A DNA stretch of 64,000 bases from Caballeronia sp. SEWSISQ10-4 2 (GCF_030464885.1 NZ_JALPRJ010000025.1:52281-116280); one strand, 5' to 3'. Shown: positions 54,439-63,794, counted from the first letter of the stretch. Translations and numbers: made by a program. Notes: generated from the letters alone by a model not told the origin.

Positions 54439-54891
54439 ATGAAGACGACATCTAAAGAAGACGTTCGGTCCCATTGCGCAGTGAACTACGGCGTGGAGAT
54501 CTTCGGCGACCGGTGGTCGCTCTTGATCATTCGCGACATCGTTTTTGTCGGCAAGAAGACATATGGCGAGTTCCTGAAATCGGAAGAGGGAATCGCGACC
54601 AATGTCCTTGCTTCCCGTCTTGCCTTTCTTGAGGAGCAAGGCATTCTCTCGAGGGCGCCGAGCCCCGAGGACGGGCGCAAGGACTTCTACACGCTGACCG
54701 AAAAGGGCCTGGACCTCATTCCCATCGTGCTTAACATAGTCCTTTGGAGCGCGAAGCACGATTCGAAGTCGTATGTGCGGCGCCGTAAGGAATTGATTGC
54801 TCGATTAAGTCAAAGCCCTTTACAGGTGAGCGAAGAGGTGAAGGCGCTGGTCCGCGGTGGCGGATGTATGTTTCCTGCGAGCAAGGAATGA
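54439..54891 (+). CDS. HxlR-family winged-helix regulator
   Basis: A 150-residue protein: AVNYGVEIFGDRWSLLIIRD (residues about 14-33), KKTYGEFLKSEEGIATNVLA, SRLAFLEEQGILSRAPSPED. The C-terminal extension of about 40 residues is longer than in many HxlR proteins and carries a Cys near the end (GGGCMF). Divergent from the F420-like/SDR pair it probably controls. Confidence 0.88.
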   Translation: MKTTSKEDVRSHCAVNYGVEIFGDRWSLLIIRDIVFVGKKTYGEFLKSEEGIATNVLASRLAFLEEQGILSRAPSPEDGRKDFYTLTEKGLDLIPIVLNIVLWSAKHDSKSYVRRRKELIARLSQSPLQVSEEVKALVRGGGCMFPASKE

Positions 54892-55185
54892 GCAAGACGG
54901 CAAGCGCGCCCTGTCACGTCGCACGAACGATATGCACTCACCACCGGCTACGAGGTGCAGCGAATAGCGGGGCCGATGTCCGAAACGGTCCTGGAAGCCG
55001 CCATTAATGTTTCACCAATCCCAGCGGCTGCTCAGGGTCGCTCACGGAATTTCGGCGCGGGACCGGATTGGCCATGAACCTCCGCTCGCCCGCACTGCCG
55101 CATGGATATTTGGACGTCGGTCAGCGGACAAACTGCGAATGATAGTTACACTGGATACCCCATCTTCATGTGCCATGAGACTTCT
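54892..55185. other. Gene-free spacer
   Basis: No recognisable gene; upstream region of the exported protein gene. Confidence 0.3.
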
Positions 55186-55644
55186 ATGAGCAAGCATACC
55201 CTTGTATCGACTGCTGCCACGTTGCTGTGCGTGGGTGCCCTGACGGGCTTGACCGCCACCCCGGCTCAAGCAGGCGGCGCGCCGGTGAAATGCCATCTGA
55301 CCTTCAGCATGTCCGGATGGTCGGCGATTTATCAGCATGCCGAAGGACGCGGCAGAGTAACTTGCGATAATGGGCAAAGGGCCGCTGTCACGATCAGCGT
55401 GCACGGCGGCGGCCTGACGGCTGGCAAGTTCCACGTCAGCGGCCACGGCGATATCAGCAATGTCTACAGCATCAGGGATGTGTACGGAAGTTATGCGCAG
55501 GCCGGTGCTTCGGCCGGCGCGGGGAGTAGCGGTACTGCTCAGGTGCTGACCAAGGGAACGACCTCGATGGCGTTGAGCGGCAGCGGTGAAGGCGTGGACC
55601 TTGGTGTAGCGGTCGACGTTTTCAAGATCGAACCGGTGCGCTGA
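55186..55644 (+). CDS. Small exported protein, unknown
   Basis: A 152-residue protein with a clear signal peptide (KHTLVSTAATLLCVGALTGL, then TATPAQA and cleavage). The mature part is glycine- and serine-rich with beta-prone segments (VTISVHGGGLTAGKFHVSGH) and one pair of Cys (KCHLTF, RVTCDNG) that may form a disulfide. I know no family by name. ATG 55186 gives the intact signal peptide. Confidence 0.7.
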   Translation: MSKHTLVSTAATLLCVGALTGLTATPAQAGGAPVKCHLTFSMSGWSAIYQHAEGRGRVTCDNGQRAAVTISVHGGGLTAGKFHVSGHGDISNVYSIRDVYGSYAQAGASAGAGSSGTAQVLTKGTTSMALSGSGEGVDLGVAVDVFKIEPVR

Positions 55645-56010
55645 GACATCAGAGATGCTCCGATGTATTCCCTACGCCGGGCGTCATAGCAGTGGCGCCC
55701 GAGGAAGCCACTTGAAGCAGCACACGACGCCATCGGACTAGGTTCGGCCAGTTTCGGTCGTTCGACACCAGTGCGCGGATCGTCGATCAACTGACGCTGC
55801 CGCTCCCGCCTCAGCAGGCCAAGCCGATAACGAAGACGATAAGTCAATGGAGAAATCTCGAGGCCAAGCAGAGCGGGCAAAAAGCGCCTGAAATTCTCCG
55901 GCATTAATTACCTCGAGCTTCTAGACTGGAATCACGTCAAAGATAAATCGAATTAAGCGTAAAGGCAGTCTATTGGGGTCGTATCCAAACTTACTCGCGA
56001 GGAGCCGACA
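55645..56010. other. Gene-free region
   Basis: About 365 bases. No convincing gene seen; it contains the GAGGAG ribosome-binding site for the next gene near its end. Confidence 0.35.
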
Positions 56011-57657
56011 ATGTTTGCTGCGCCGACCTTGAAGGTACAACCGAACGCCTCCGTGAGTCCTATCAGCAAGGTTTTGTCACAACGCTCGGTGCTTACTGCG
56101 CGACAATTTCGCGAGTACGGTCACAACGAGGCAGACAAAGACCAGCGGACGTACATCAATTCGTCGCGGCCAGGGGTTCTGTCAACATTTAACGAGAATC
56201 CGGTCAGGAATGTAGCCAGACCGCACCGTATCGAACCGGCTGGCACGACATGGGATTTCAGCAAAATTCCCGTTCATCAATCGGATCGACCCAACAGATC
56301 TCTAGCGCGATTTCCGCAGGCGGTATATCCGCAGGCAGCAATGCAGACGAATCTCTTGGTGGGACGGGGTGACGATCCGCTTGAGCATGAGGCGGAATGC
56401 GTCGCCGAGCAAATAATGCGGATACGTAGCCCGGTGGTTTCAACTGAAAACGGTCCATTACAGATCCGGCGAAAATGTACTGCTTGCCAAGATGAAGAGG
56501 AGGAGATGTTGCAGACCAAGTGTCAGGGGGCGCAGGAAGCCACCGCATCGGGAATACGCAGCGTAGTCAGCGACGTGGTCAATTCGCCCGGGGACATGCT
56601 AGAGGCGAATGCGCGCAGCTTCATGGAGAGCCGTTTCAATCGCGATTTCAGTAAGGTTCGGGTGCACTCCGACGTTAGAGCTGCAGAAGCGGCTCGTGCG
56701 ATCAACGCTCTGGCGTACACGGTTGGCAACCATGTTGTGTTCGGAACTGGACAATATGAACCCGGCACACTGGCTGGAAAGCGGCTGCTAGCTCATGAGT
56801 TGACGCATACGATCCAGCAGCAGGGCGGGACTGCCTCTGTAGCACAAGGGCCGCGCGCGAGCGGGATGCCCACCGAAACGCAACTGGTACAGCGTCAGGG
56901 CCCCGGTCCAGCTGCTTCGACAAAACCATCGACCGCAGCCCACTCTAAGGCGCCGACGCTCGGCGGTTGTCGGCCGGTCCAAGACGATCTCCGACCGACC
57001 GCGCCGTGGACTGATCTCCAGAAAGGATATAAAGCTCGGTGCTCTGCGGCTGCATCCGATGTCGCCAGCCAAGCAGAACACGCAACGCGAGACCTATGGC
57101 ACGGTCGTATGCCAAGTGCGCCGCACCTGCCCGACGCGCGCTCCACAGTCGATTGCGCATGTGCAACCTTGCCCCCAAAGGCAGCCGCAATGGCGGCGAT
57201 GCCGATTGTCCTCGCAGCTGGACCGCTTGCGGCCGGCCTGTTTTGGCATTTTCTCGATGCTAGCGGCACGCCCAGGACGATCGATGTTGCTGCTATGATC
57301 GCCGGCTCGGCAGGCGTTAGGGCCAAGATTCGCGGCTCGATTGCCCGTGGCGGCAAATCTGGTACGACTCGCCTTGAGCAGAGCGATTATGGTGACCGCG
57401 AGCTTCAGTTTGCTTATGGTGCGATCGACTGCGTCCACTGGGAAGTGATGCCGCCGGCAGTGCGCTCTTGGCGCTCTGATCCGACGACGAACCTTCGTAT
57501 ATCCATGCTTGATTACTACGAGTTTCATCCTGGCCGGCCGGGTGTGAGCCAGTGTGCCCATGCCGCGTGTGTGGAGTCAGTGGCGCGCGGCGAAGCTAAA
57601 AACTTTTGGACGAGTGGCTCTGCAACGGTGACCTGGGGAGAACTTCAGCACGCTTAA
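56011..57657 (+). CDS. DUF4157 (eCIS core) metallopeptidase-like protein with unknown C-terminal domain
   Basis: A 548-residue protein. The N-terminal 130 residues are low-similarity. A DUF4157 domain follows (about 185-270): FMESRFNRDFSKVRVHSDVR, AYTVGNHVVFGTGQYEPGT, and the zinc motif LLAHELTHTIQQ (HELTH about 262-266). A Cys/acid-rich linker (RKCTACQDEEEE) lies just before it, typical of this family. The C-terminal 250 residues hold CVHWEVMPPAVRSW and FHPGRPGVSQCAHAACV and are not recognised; they could be an effector domain. DUF4157 proteins are linked to extracellular contractile injection systems, but no such genes are visible here. GAGGAG precedes the ATG. Confidence 0.82.
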   Translation: MFAAPTLKVQPNASVSPISKVLSQRSVLTARQFREYGHNEADKDQRTYINSSRPGVLSTFNENPVRNVARPHRIEPAGTTWDFSKIPVHQSDRPNRSLARFPQAVYPQAAMQTNLLVGRGDDPLEHEAECVAEQIMRIRSPVVSTENGPLQIRRKCTACQDEEEEMLQTKCQGAQEATASGIRSVVSDVVNSPGDMLEANARSFMESRFNRDFSKVRVHSDVRAAEAARAINALAYTVGNHVVFGTGQYEPGTLAGKRLLAHELTHTIQQQGGTASVAQGPRASGMPTETQLVQRQGPGPAASTKPSTAAHSKAPTLGGCRPVQDDLRPTAPWTDLQKGYKARCSAAASDVASQAEHATRDLWHGRMPSAPHLPDARSTVDCACATLPPKAAAMAAMPIVLAAGPLAAGLFWHFLDASGTPRTIDVAAMIAGSAGVRAKIRGSIARGGKSGTTRLEQSDYGDRELQFAYGAIDCVHWEVMPPAVRSWRSDPTTNLRISMLDYYEFHPGRPGVSQCAHAACVESVARGEAKNFWTSGSATVTWGELQHA

Positions 57658-58164
57658 GATATGGATGGTGGTGGTACTTAGAACATCGAGCACTGACCGT
57701 CGTCGAGAATATAAATGACCGCTTTGGAGAGAGTCATATGACTGCAACGGGTCGACTTCTGCCGATAGCTGACAGGCGAAAGCCGGCCAACTACGGACGG
57801 TGGCCCGCACTTCCGTACAGACGCTCTAACGTCCCCTCCACTCAGATAACCGACCGTCGTGCATGCGCATGTCGGTGGGGTCATCGACCTTAGAGGGAAC
57901 GCTCGTCGCTGCGGATTAACAGTAGTGAATGTTTGCTTACGTTTTGTTCAATGTTGGCCGAATTTCGGCCGAGTTGCAGTCGTTCCCTAACCACTACTCT
58001 CGGCCCCGTTAGCGTCAGTTCCGAGTGGGATAGTGGAAGGGCCCGCTTCAGGTGCTCCAGGCCGTCATCCCCCGCCGCGCCAATCGCCTCGTGCAACGTC
58101 CTCTGGATGAATATCTGTACGCCTCCTGAAACGTGGTCGAACGGCTTTTCAGCCGTCAGATTTT
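57658..58164. other. Gene-free region with an orphan frame
   Basis: About 500 bases. A minus-strand open frame at 57890-58096 (LEHLKRALPLSHSELTLTGP) may be a remnant but has no family I recognise. Confidence 0.3.
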
Positions 58165-59052
58165 TCAGATACCGGCCGCAAACTCTTGCTCGAGCGTCGT
58201 TCGAAATGCGTTGAACAGGCCCTCGATCACACCAGGTCTTTCTCCTTCGAGCTGTAGCATACGGTGTCCCCCGCCCAGCATCTGGTTAAGCATCGGCGGG
58301 TAGGCTTCGCCTGGTGCCAACGCCTCCAGAATCAGCGGCCGGATTGCTGGTACGACGAGAGCCACCATGTCCCGCGCAAGCAGTGCTGCCCCAGCGACGT
58401 CCGGATCGAATCCGTGGGCTTCGAGAAGGTCCAGAGCGTCGCCGTCGTAGAGGCGATCGTAGTTACCAGCGTCTGCATATCTCGACATCAGGAACCGCAG
58501 GTCTGTCGCGTCCCTTGCATGCGCGGTGTGCCTGTCTCGCCACGCGAGGATCTTGAGCATCGCGAGCGCCGGAAGGGACGCAACGAGGACAACGACGTCG
58601 TCTGCCAGTTCAACCTCGACGGCCGCCTCCAGCGCTTCGCCAAAGCCAGCGACGTTCATCCGGAAAGCGCCACCTGGCCATTCAATCTCGCGGTCACCCT
58701 CGCGCTCGAGTCCCCCGAAGGGAACGATATCTAGCCACATCCTTTCGCCTGAGTCGGGCGCGGTGTAATAGAGCCGCTGAGCCTCCCCACTGGGCTCGAA
58801 CCTTCCTGTGCCAATGAGCGCGTCGCGCAGTTCCCTGTCGCCTTGCCAGCTTTCGATGCACACGCCAATGTCGACGTCGGCGGTCGCCCGCGACTGCTCG
58901 ATCCCGAAGCGGTGCGTGGTCAAGATGTCGCGGGCCGTCGCCCCGCCCACAAACCATGCTGCGCCAGCTTGACTCGCCGCGATCGAGACGTCACGCAGGA
59001 CGGCGACTGACATCTCGGGGAAAGGATGGGCCTCGTGCAGCTTAATTGCCAT
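58165..59052 (-). CDS. AbiEii-type nucleotidyltransferase toxin
   Basis: A 295-residue nucleotidyltransferase. Active-site motifs: AAWFVGGATARDIL (residues about 30-43) and RATADVDIGVCIES with the metal-binding Asp pair, then MWLDIVPFGGLE with the third acidic residue, and the KILAWRDR helix. Such toxins transfer nucleotides to tRNA or other targets and are released under phage attack. The start could be ATG 59052 (MAIKLHEAHPF) or GTG 59070. The frame overlaps the upstream antitoxin gene by 11-29 bases. Confidence 0.85.
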   Translation of the reverse strand: MAIKLHEAHPFPEMSVAVLRDVSIAASQAGAAWFVGGATARDILTTHRFGIEQSRATADVDIGVCIESWQGDRELRDALIGTGRFEPSGEAQRLYYTAPDSGERMWLDIVPFGGLEREGDREIEWPGGAFRMNVAGFGEALEAAVEVELADDVVVLVASLPALAMLKILAWRDRHTAHARDATDLRFLMSRYADAGNYDRLYDGDALDLLEAHGFDPDVAGAALLARDMVALVVPAIRPLILEALAPGEAYPPMLNQMLGGGHRMLQLEGERPGVIEGLFNAFRTTLEQEFAAGI

Positions 59053-60064
59053 GTTGGATGTACTGGTCACGAATCAACTGCGCGGTTTCGAAGTTGCGCG
59101 AGTCACCGCTCGCGACGAGATCGGCGTACACGAGCACGGGATAGACGACGTTGTCGACAACCCCCGGGGTGCGGTTCAACTCGAAGGGCGCCTTGAGAAA
59201 CTCAACGTTTCCCGTAGGGTCCGGCCGCAGCCGCCCGCGACTGATCATCTGGGTGGGGATCCCGTTGGTGCAGTACACCGTCACGACTGCTGGTTTCAGA
59301 TAATTCGTCATGAGCGCAGCGGCCGACTCACCACCCAACATCCATTCGTCGTTCGACGCCAGCATGTCGGTCCACCAGTTCGGCTCCGTCGCGCGGTATC
59401 GTCCGAGTTTCAGTGATTCCCTTAGGAGCGAGGGATACAGCGTGACCCATTCATCGAGCAACCGGTCGAAGTTGGTGAAAGCCAAGCCGTCCCCGCGCTC
59501 GATCAGGTCCTTACGCTGGAGTAGCGTTTGCACGGTGGTGTGTGCGGTGCCGGTGCTCACGCCGGCAAACATTGCGATCGTGCGTCTGCTTTCGTGGAGT
59601 AGCGCTGGCCTAACGAGCAGCGCGAGGATGACCTGAAGTGATCGCTTGGACCAGAGGCTGGGTCGACGCAGCTCGGTGGCGCGCGGACGACCGGAAATCA
59701 GGACCAGAGCGTTACGGTCTTTCACGAATGCGTTGCCAGACTCGTCGATCGCGTTCACGCCAAGGCTGCGGCAGGCGTTGACAAGGGCGGGTGAAAGATA
59801 CGATGTCACGAGGAGAACATGCTGGGCGTCGTGCAGGCCGCTGGTGGCAGCCAGAGCGGAGAGCCGCTCCTGGCGGTCGATTGAGGGTACTACGACGGCC
59901 ACGCGGCGCACCGGTGGATCTAGCTTGAACTCGACTGTGCTGCCGTAGCCGGTACCGGGCCGCGTCGGCATGACCGACGTCGCAACGCCCGCGCTGACGC
60001 TGAATGCCTGCGTGGCGGATGTGACGAGTGGGTCGGGGGCGGCGACTGAGGCGCGCATCTGCAA
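59042..60064 (-). CDS. AbiEi-type antitoxin (winged-helix, type IV TA)
   Basis: A 340-residue protein. The middle part shows a winged HTH (ALLHESRRTIAMFAGVSTGT, AHTTVQTLLQRKDLIERGDG) and the C-terminal AbiEi-like domain (WMLGGESAAALMTNYLKPAV, TVYCTNGIPTQMI). It would repress its own operon and block the toxin's effect indirectly. It overlaps the AbiEii gene, a standard toxin-antitoxin order with antitoxin first. A long inverted repeat lies directly upstream. Confidence 0.85.
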   Translation of the reverse strand: MQMRASVAAPDPLVTSATQAFSVSAGVATSVMPTRPGTGYGSTVEFKLDPPVRRVAVVVPSIDRQERLSALAATSGLHDAQHVLLVTSYLSPALVNACRSLGVNAIDESGNAFVKDRNALVLISGRPRATELRRPSLWSKRSLQVILALLVRPALLHESRRTIAMFAGVSTGTAHTTVQTLLQRKDLIERGDGLAFTNFDRLLDEWVTLYPSLLRESLKLGRYRATEPNWWTDMLASNDEWMLGGESAAALMTNYLKPAVVTVYCTNGIPTQMISRGRLRPDPTGNVEFLKAPFELNRTPGVVDNVVYPVLVYADLVASGDSRNFETAQLIRDQYIQHGN

Positions 60065-60068
60065 CTCC

Positions 60069-60119
60069 GTTCAATTTTTTCTAGTGTACACGATGCGTGA
60101 ACAGTAGAAAATATTGAAC
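60069..60119. promoter_or_regulatory. Inverted-repeat operator of the AbiE operon
   Basis: GTTCAATTTTTTCTA (60069-60083) and TAGAAAATATTGAAC (60105-60119) are complementary in 14 of 15 bases and begin 5 bases before the antitoxin start. Such arms fit AbiEi-type negative autoregulation by binding inverted repeats. Confidence 0.75.
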
Positions 60120-60538
60120 AGCGCTGGGAATGTGTTCAAAACGGCGGGCCATTCACGGCGCCTGAACGCGACGTGAAAATGAACGCAGGAGTCTCAGGCC
60201 ATCAGCGGGCTAGGGCCCTTCGGATCGGTTCACGCAGCGGGAGGAGCAGCGTGACCGTATCGCTGGGCGATGACGTGTTGCGTCGACGTCTGTGCTGACC
60301 ACAGGACATGCACATGACGAGATTCATTTAACTTCGAACTCGTCCCGGCGACGGCGTCGCGTTTGCGGCGACCGCATTAAACCGGGTTCGCCCTCTCCAA
60401 TCATTGGCTCTTGCCCTCGCGAGGACGCCCGAGTGTCGCATTCATGTCGGAAACGGCCGTAGGTTGTGCATCGACGCCGACATCCGCTTAGGGTCGCGTG
60501 CCGCCGATCGCGGACAGGCAAGGGTCGGCCAGGAAAAG
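60120..60538. other. Gene-free region
   Basis: About 420 bases with no recognisable gene. Its frames have no plausible product. Confidence 0.3.
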
Positions 60539-60952
60539 TCATCCAGTGCCGCTTTCTAATTCGTGGACAATTTTCGCTACCATCGGTCGTGTGTATTTCT
60601 CGACCGGATCCTCCCCGGTTCGGCCAACTTCACCGGCGTCGAAGGCTAAATAGACTTCGTTAAAGAACCTGGGCCAAGCGTCTTCCCCGTGCGAGGCGAA
60701 ATCGTCATACACGAAACCAACTACAGCGATCACCACCGCGTCACAAAACCAGAATGGGAGTCGGTCCTCGTGAAACCCAAGTGCGAGCTGCCGAGCTATC
60801 GCGTCGTATGCCTCGCGCCTTGTCGAACCGACAATCTCGATCCAGCGTTCGAGGTCGTGTGCTGAAAGCAACGACGCTGGACCTGTCTGCTCGTAGCGAG
60901 ACTGCAATTGCCTTATATAGTCTGCTTGCGGATCTTGTGGAACCGGGCTCAT
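60539..60952 (-). CDS. Hypothetical protein, acidic, unknown
   Basis: A 137-residue protein, probably coding: HDLERWIEIVGSTRREAYDA, ARQLALGFHEDRLPFWFCDA, VVGFVYDDFASHGED. It is acidic and helix-rich. It could be an immunity-like protein, a guess from size and charge only. It lies beside the recombinase gene and opposite to it, so it may be cargo of the same accessory region. ATG 60952 starts the plausible part; the long frame upstream is not convincing. Confidence 0.6.
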   Translation of the reverse strand: MSPVPQDPQADYIRQLQSRYEQTGPASLLSAHDLERWIEIVGSTRREAYDAIARQLALGFHEDRLPFWFCDAVVIAVVGFVYDDFASHGEDAWPRFFNEVYLAFDAGEVGRTGEDPVEKYTRPMVAKIVHELESGTG

Positions 60953-61112
60953 GCGGCGGCTTTTGCTTGTAATTGACGACAGATTGTAAGCGGCCATACG
61001 ACAGCATTTTGAACGGCTGCTTGCGGCAGTTTCGTAGGTCTCTTCAGGGTCGGCCAGCGACCACCAGCAGTCGGCGCAGACTAACGTTCCCTTCATTCGA
61101 AAGGAGAACGTC

Positions 61113-61739
61113 ATGAAAACGACCGCGATCAATACGCTGGGGCGCGTCCCGTGGAACAAAGGCAAGTTCACAGGCCAGAAGCCGCCGTTGAAACTGAAGG
61201 AAATTTGGGCCATCCGGATTCGCCCGCAACTTTCGGCGCGGACACGTGATCTCGCGATTTTCAACTTGGCCATCGACAGCAAGTTGAGAGCATGCGATCT
61301 GACCAAGCTACGAGTGCGTGATATTTGCCACGGCCAACATGTCATATCCCGGGCAACGGTCATGCAGCAGAAAACGCAGCGTCCGGTCCAGTTCGAGCTT
61401 ACCGAGCAGACCCGGGATAGCGCGGAAGCGTGGATCGGGACCGCCGGACTGTCGCAGTCGGACTTTTTGTTCCCGAGCCGGATTCACGGGTCGCCGTACC
61501 TTTCAACGCGTCAATACGCTCGCCTCGTGCATCGCTGGATTGCATCAATTGGTCTCGACGACACGGCGTACGGAACCCATACCATGCGTCGGACAAAGGC
61601 ATCACTGATCTACCGGCGCACAAAGAATCTGAGGGCGGTCCAGTTGCTACTTGGCCATTCCAAACTTGAAAGCACAGTCCGATATCTCGGCATTGAGGTA
61701 GACGATGCACTTGAGATGGCCGAACAGACTGAGGTCTGA
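61113..61739 (+). CDS. Compact tyrosine recombinase (FimB/integrase-like)
   Basis: A 208-residue tyrosine recombinase without the usual N-terminal core-binding domain. Catalytic set: Arg in SKLRACDLTKLRVRDI, His/Arg in HTMRRTKASLI, His in LLLGHSKLEST, and the nucleophile Tyr in TVRYLGIEV. The size is like FimB/FimE invertases. AAGGAGAAC precedes the ATG. It is intact, unlike its relative at 46658-46936. The site it acts on is not visible; no clear inverted repeats flank it. Confidence 0.92.
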   Translation: MKTTAINTLGRVPWNKGKFTGQKPPLKLKEIWAIRIRPQLSARTRDLAIFNLAIDSKLRACDLTKLRVRDICHGQHVISRATVMQQKTQRPVQFELTEQTRDSAEAWIGTAGLSQSDFLFPSRIHGSPYLSTRQYARLVHRWIASIGLDDTAYGTHTMRRTKASLIYRRTKNLRAVQLLLGHSKLESTVRYLGIEVDDALEMAEQTEV

Positions 61740-61850
61740 ACTAAAGCATGCCGGACGGCGGTCGGTCGCTGTCCGGGCCATTTTGAGACATTCAGCGGCA
61801 CCGCTTAAACTGTCGACAATCATTGCTCCCTGGCACGCACCGAACAAAAA

Positions 61851-62420
61851 ATGAGCGCAATTGAACTGTTGAGACCTACGACTGCGTTGCTGCCGAGCTA
61901 CATTTCTGCCCTTGAGGCGGGATGGTCACCTGACAACGTTCGTAAAGAGGTCGCTGCACGCGAACAATTGCACGCCATCGAAGTGAACGCGGAGGCATTT
62001 GTCGACGGCCTGGATGACCCGAGCGCATCGGGCGGCCCGATTCCTTTGCTCGATGGCTCGCCCGTCGCCCGCCTGCCAAGCATTGTCCGATGGATTTGGG
62101 ACGGCGATGTTTGCGGCGCAATCGGATTTCGTTGGCAGGCTGGAACTGCTGAATTGCCGCCGTATGTACTCGGACATATCGGCTTCTCAGTCGTGCCGTG
62201 GAAGAGATGTCACGGCTACGCCCGACAGGCGCTCAATTTGATGCTAGGCGAAGCGAGGCGACAAGGTTTGCCCCACGTCGAGTTAACGGTTGATCCCGAA
62301 AATATAGCCTCGCAGAGGGTTATCGCAGCATGCAATGGTGTCTTGATCGAGCGCTTCAGAAAGACGGCGGCCTATGGGTCCGCTGAGTCCCTTCGCTACC
62401 GCATTGAGCTAGACGACTGA
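61851..62420 (+). CDS. GNAT-family N-acetyltransferase
   Basis: A 189-residue protein. The acetyl-CoA region is VLGHIGFSVVPWKRCHGYAR with QALNLMLGEARRQGLPHVEL, and VDPENIASQRVIAACNG is the conserved C-terminal helix pair typical of RimJ/RimL-like acetyltransferases. The substrate is not visible. About 110 bases after the recombinase gene, same strand; it could be cargo. Confidence 0.88.
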   Translation: MSAIELLRPTTALLPSYISALEAGWSPDNVRKEVAAREQLHAIEVNAEAFVDGLDDPSASGGPIPLLDGSPVARLPSIVRWIWDGDVCGAIGFRWQAGTAELPPYVLGHIGFSVVPWKRCHGYARQALNLMLGEARRQGLPHVELTVDPENIASQRVIAACNGVLIERFRKTAAYGSAESLRYRIELDD

Positions 62421-62749
62421 GGAACCTGTCGGGCCCTGTTCGGCCAAGCAGAGACGCTCAATCAGACCTTCACGCGGACGTTCGAACGTCCGCTCCGCCC
62501 CGAACAACGGGATTACGCTCGCGATCATGTGATCGACGCTCCGTCTCCTTGGGCAGCCATGATCGTGTTCGTCGCGTCGGTTCGCCGGCATCACGAGCAC
62601 CGGTGGCCTCGATACCGCGATGGATCGGGACGTGACAGGATCATCTCGAAAAGACGCAGGCATTAAAGGGCGAAAACCTGCGCACAAGGTCGGGCTCGGC
62701 GCCACTCATGGCAAGCGCCTTAGCGAGCGTGAGCCCATCTGGGACCCGA
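62421..62749. other. Gene-free region
   Basis: About 330 bases without a recognisable gene. It separates the GNAT gene from the convergent exported-protein gene. Confidence 0.3.
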
Positions 62750-63335
62750 CTAACGGAAGCCGTAGACCAGGACCTTTTTCCCCTCAAAGCTTTCTTGCAC
62801 ACCTTGCTCGCAATGCGGTGGACACATTGTGTGGTCGAAGCTCTCGCCTGACACGGTGACCGCCCTGTAGACAACGGATTCGACGAGCGTCCCGTCGGCA
62901 GCGACGACGATGTTCAGATCAGTCTCGACGCCGGCCGGCACGGCTCCGCCCGGCAGATAGACGATTTTCATGGTGCCGGTGCAATCGGGGTTCACCGTGT
63001 AGGTGCCTTCCTGTTTCGGATTGAATGTCGTCTTCCCCCCTTTCGGCAACCCGCCGATCATGCCGAAGTCGGTGCGGTCAAATTTGCCCATACCGTCAAA
63101 CGTCACTAGGGCGACGTCATCGAGGATCGACGGGGCAGCGTACGGATGCAATACACCATCGTCAGTTTTCAATCCAAGTATCTCTCCGTGACCGATAAAA
63201 CTAAACGGTCCCTTTAGCGTTGCGTTCGAGCAAAGGCCGCCGTGGCCGTCGTGGTCGCCGGCCTGTGCGGCGCCACTGAGCGAGAGAAGTGCAATTGGCT
63301 GTCGCTGACCAAATGCTTAAATACTTGATCTTCAT
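62750..63335 (-). pseudogene. Exported protein gene with frameshift in the signal peptide
   Basis: The main frame (63172-62750) is a soluble domain: ALVTFDGMGKFDRTDFGMIG, GTYTVNPDCTGTMKIVYLPG, ending VLVYGFR. Upstream in the same frame is GGLCSNATLKGPFSFIGHGE, then the hydrophobic IALLSLSGAAQAG, but the ATG (63335, MKIKYLSIWSATA, with AAGGAG before it) is in another frame. The shift is at about 63297 inside the signal peptide. The pattern GTYTVNPDCTGT recalls secreted proteins of Burkholderia of unknown function. Without the shift the product would be a secreted protein of about 194 residues. Confidence 0.75.
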
Positions 63336-63794
63336 GGTCCTCTCCTTGTCACCGAATCAGGCGCTTAATATTACGGCGCGCAGGGCCTATTGCCGGGGTG
63401 GATCAGGCGCCCGACTCAAATAGATGAAACAAAAAATGGCTGCAGTAATCCCTGCAGCCGCCGTTTGCGGAGCAAGCGATGAGAGAATGTGGGGCCGTCG
63501 GCACGGCCGCGTCTTGAGATGTGTGGCGTGGGCCAAAATGATGAATGGCGACGCCCTTCACCAAGCAGTGATTTTTCCGCTCGGTGTCGGCAGACACGTG
63601 CAGAAGCGGGTTGCACGAAAGTCTGCGCATTTGTGACTTTGTGAGTCAGCCAAGCTTGAAAGTCGCATAGCAAGAATACTGTAATCCACGATGTTCGCGG
63701 CTACCAAATAAATTTCGGACAAAAGGCAGCCGTATCCAGAATCGCGCAGTGCGAATAATGCGCTCTCGCTGTGTAGCGAATGCCCGCGCAGGCC
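63336..63794. other. Gene-free region
   Basis: About 460 bases; no convincing gene. The upstream region of the exported-protein gene is here. Confidence 0.3.
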
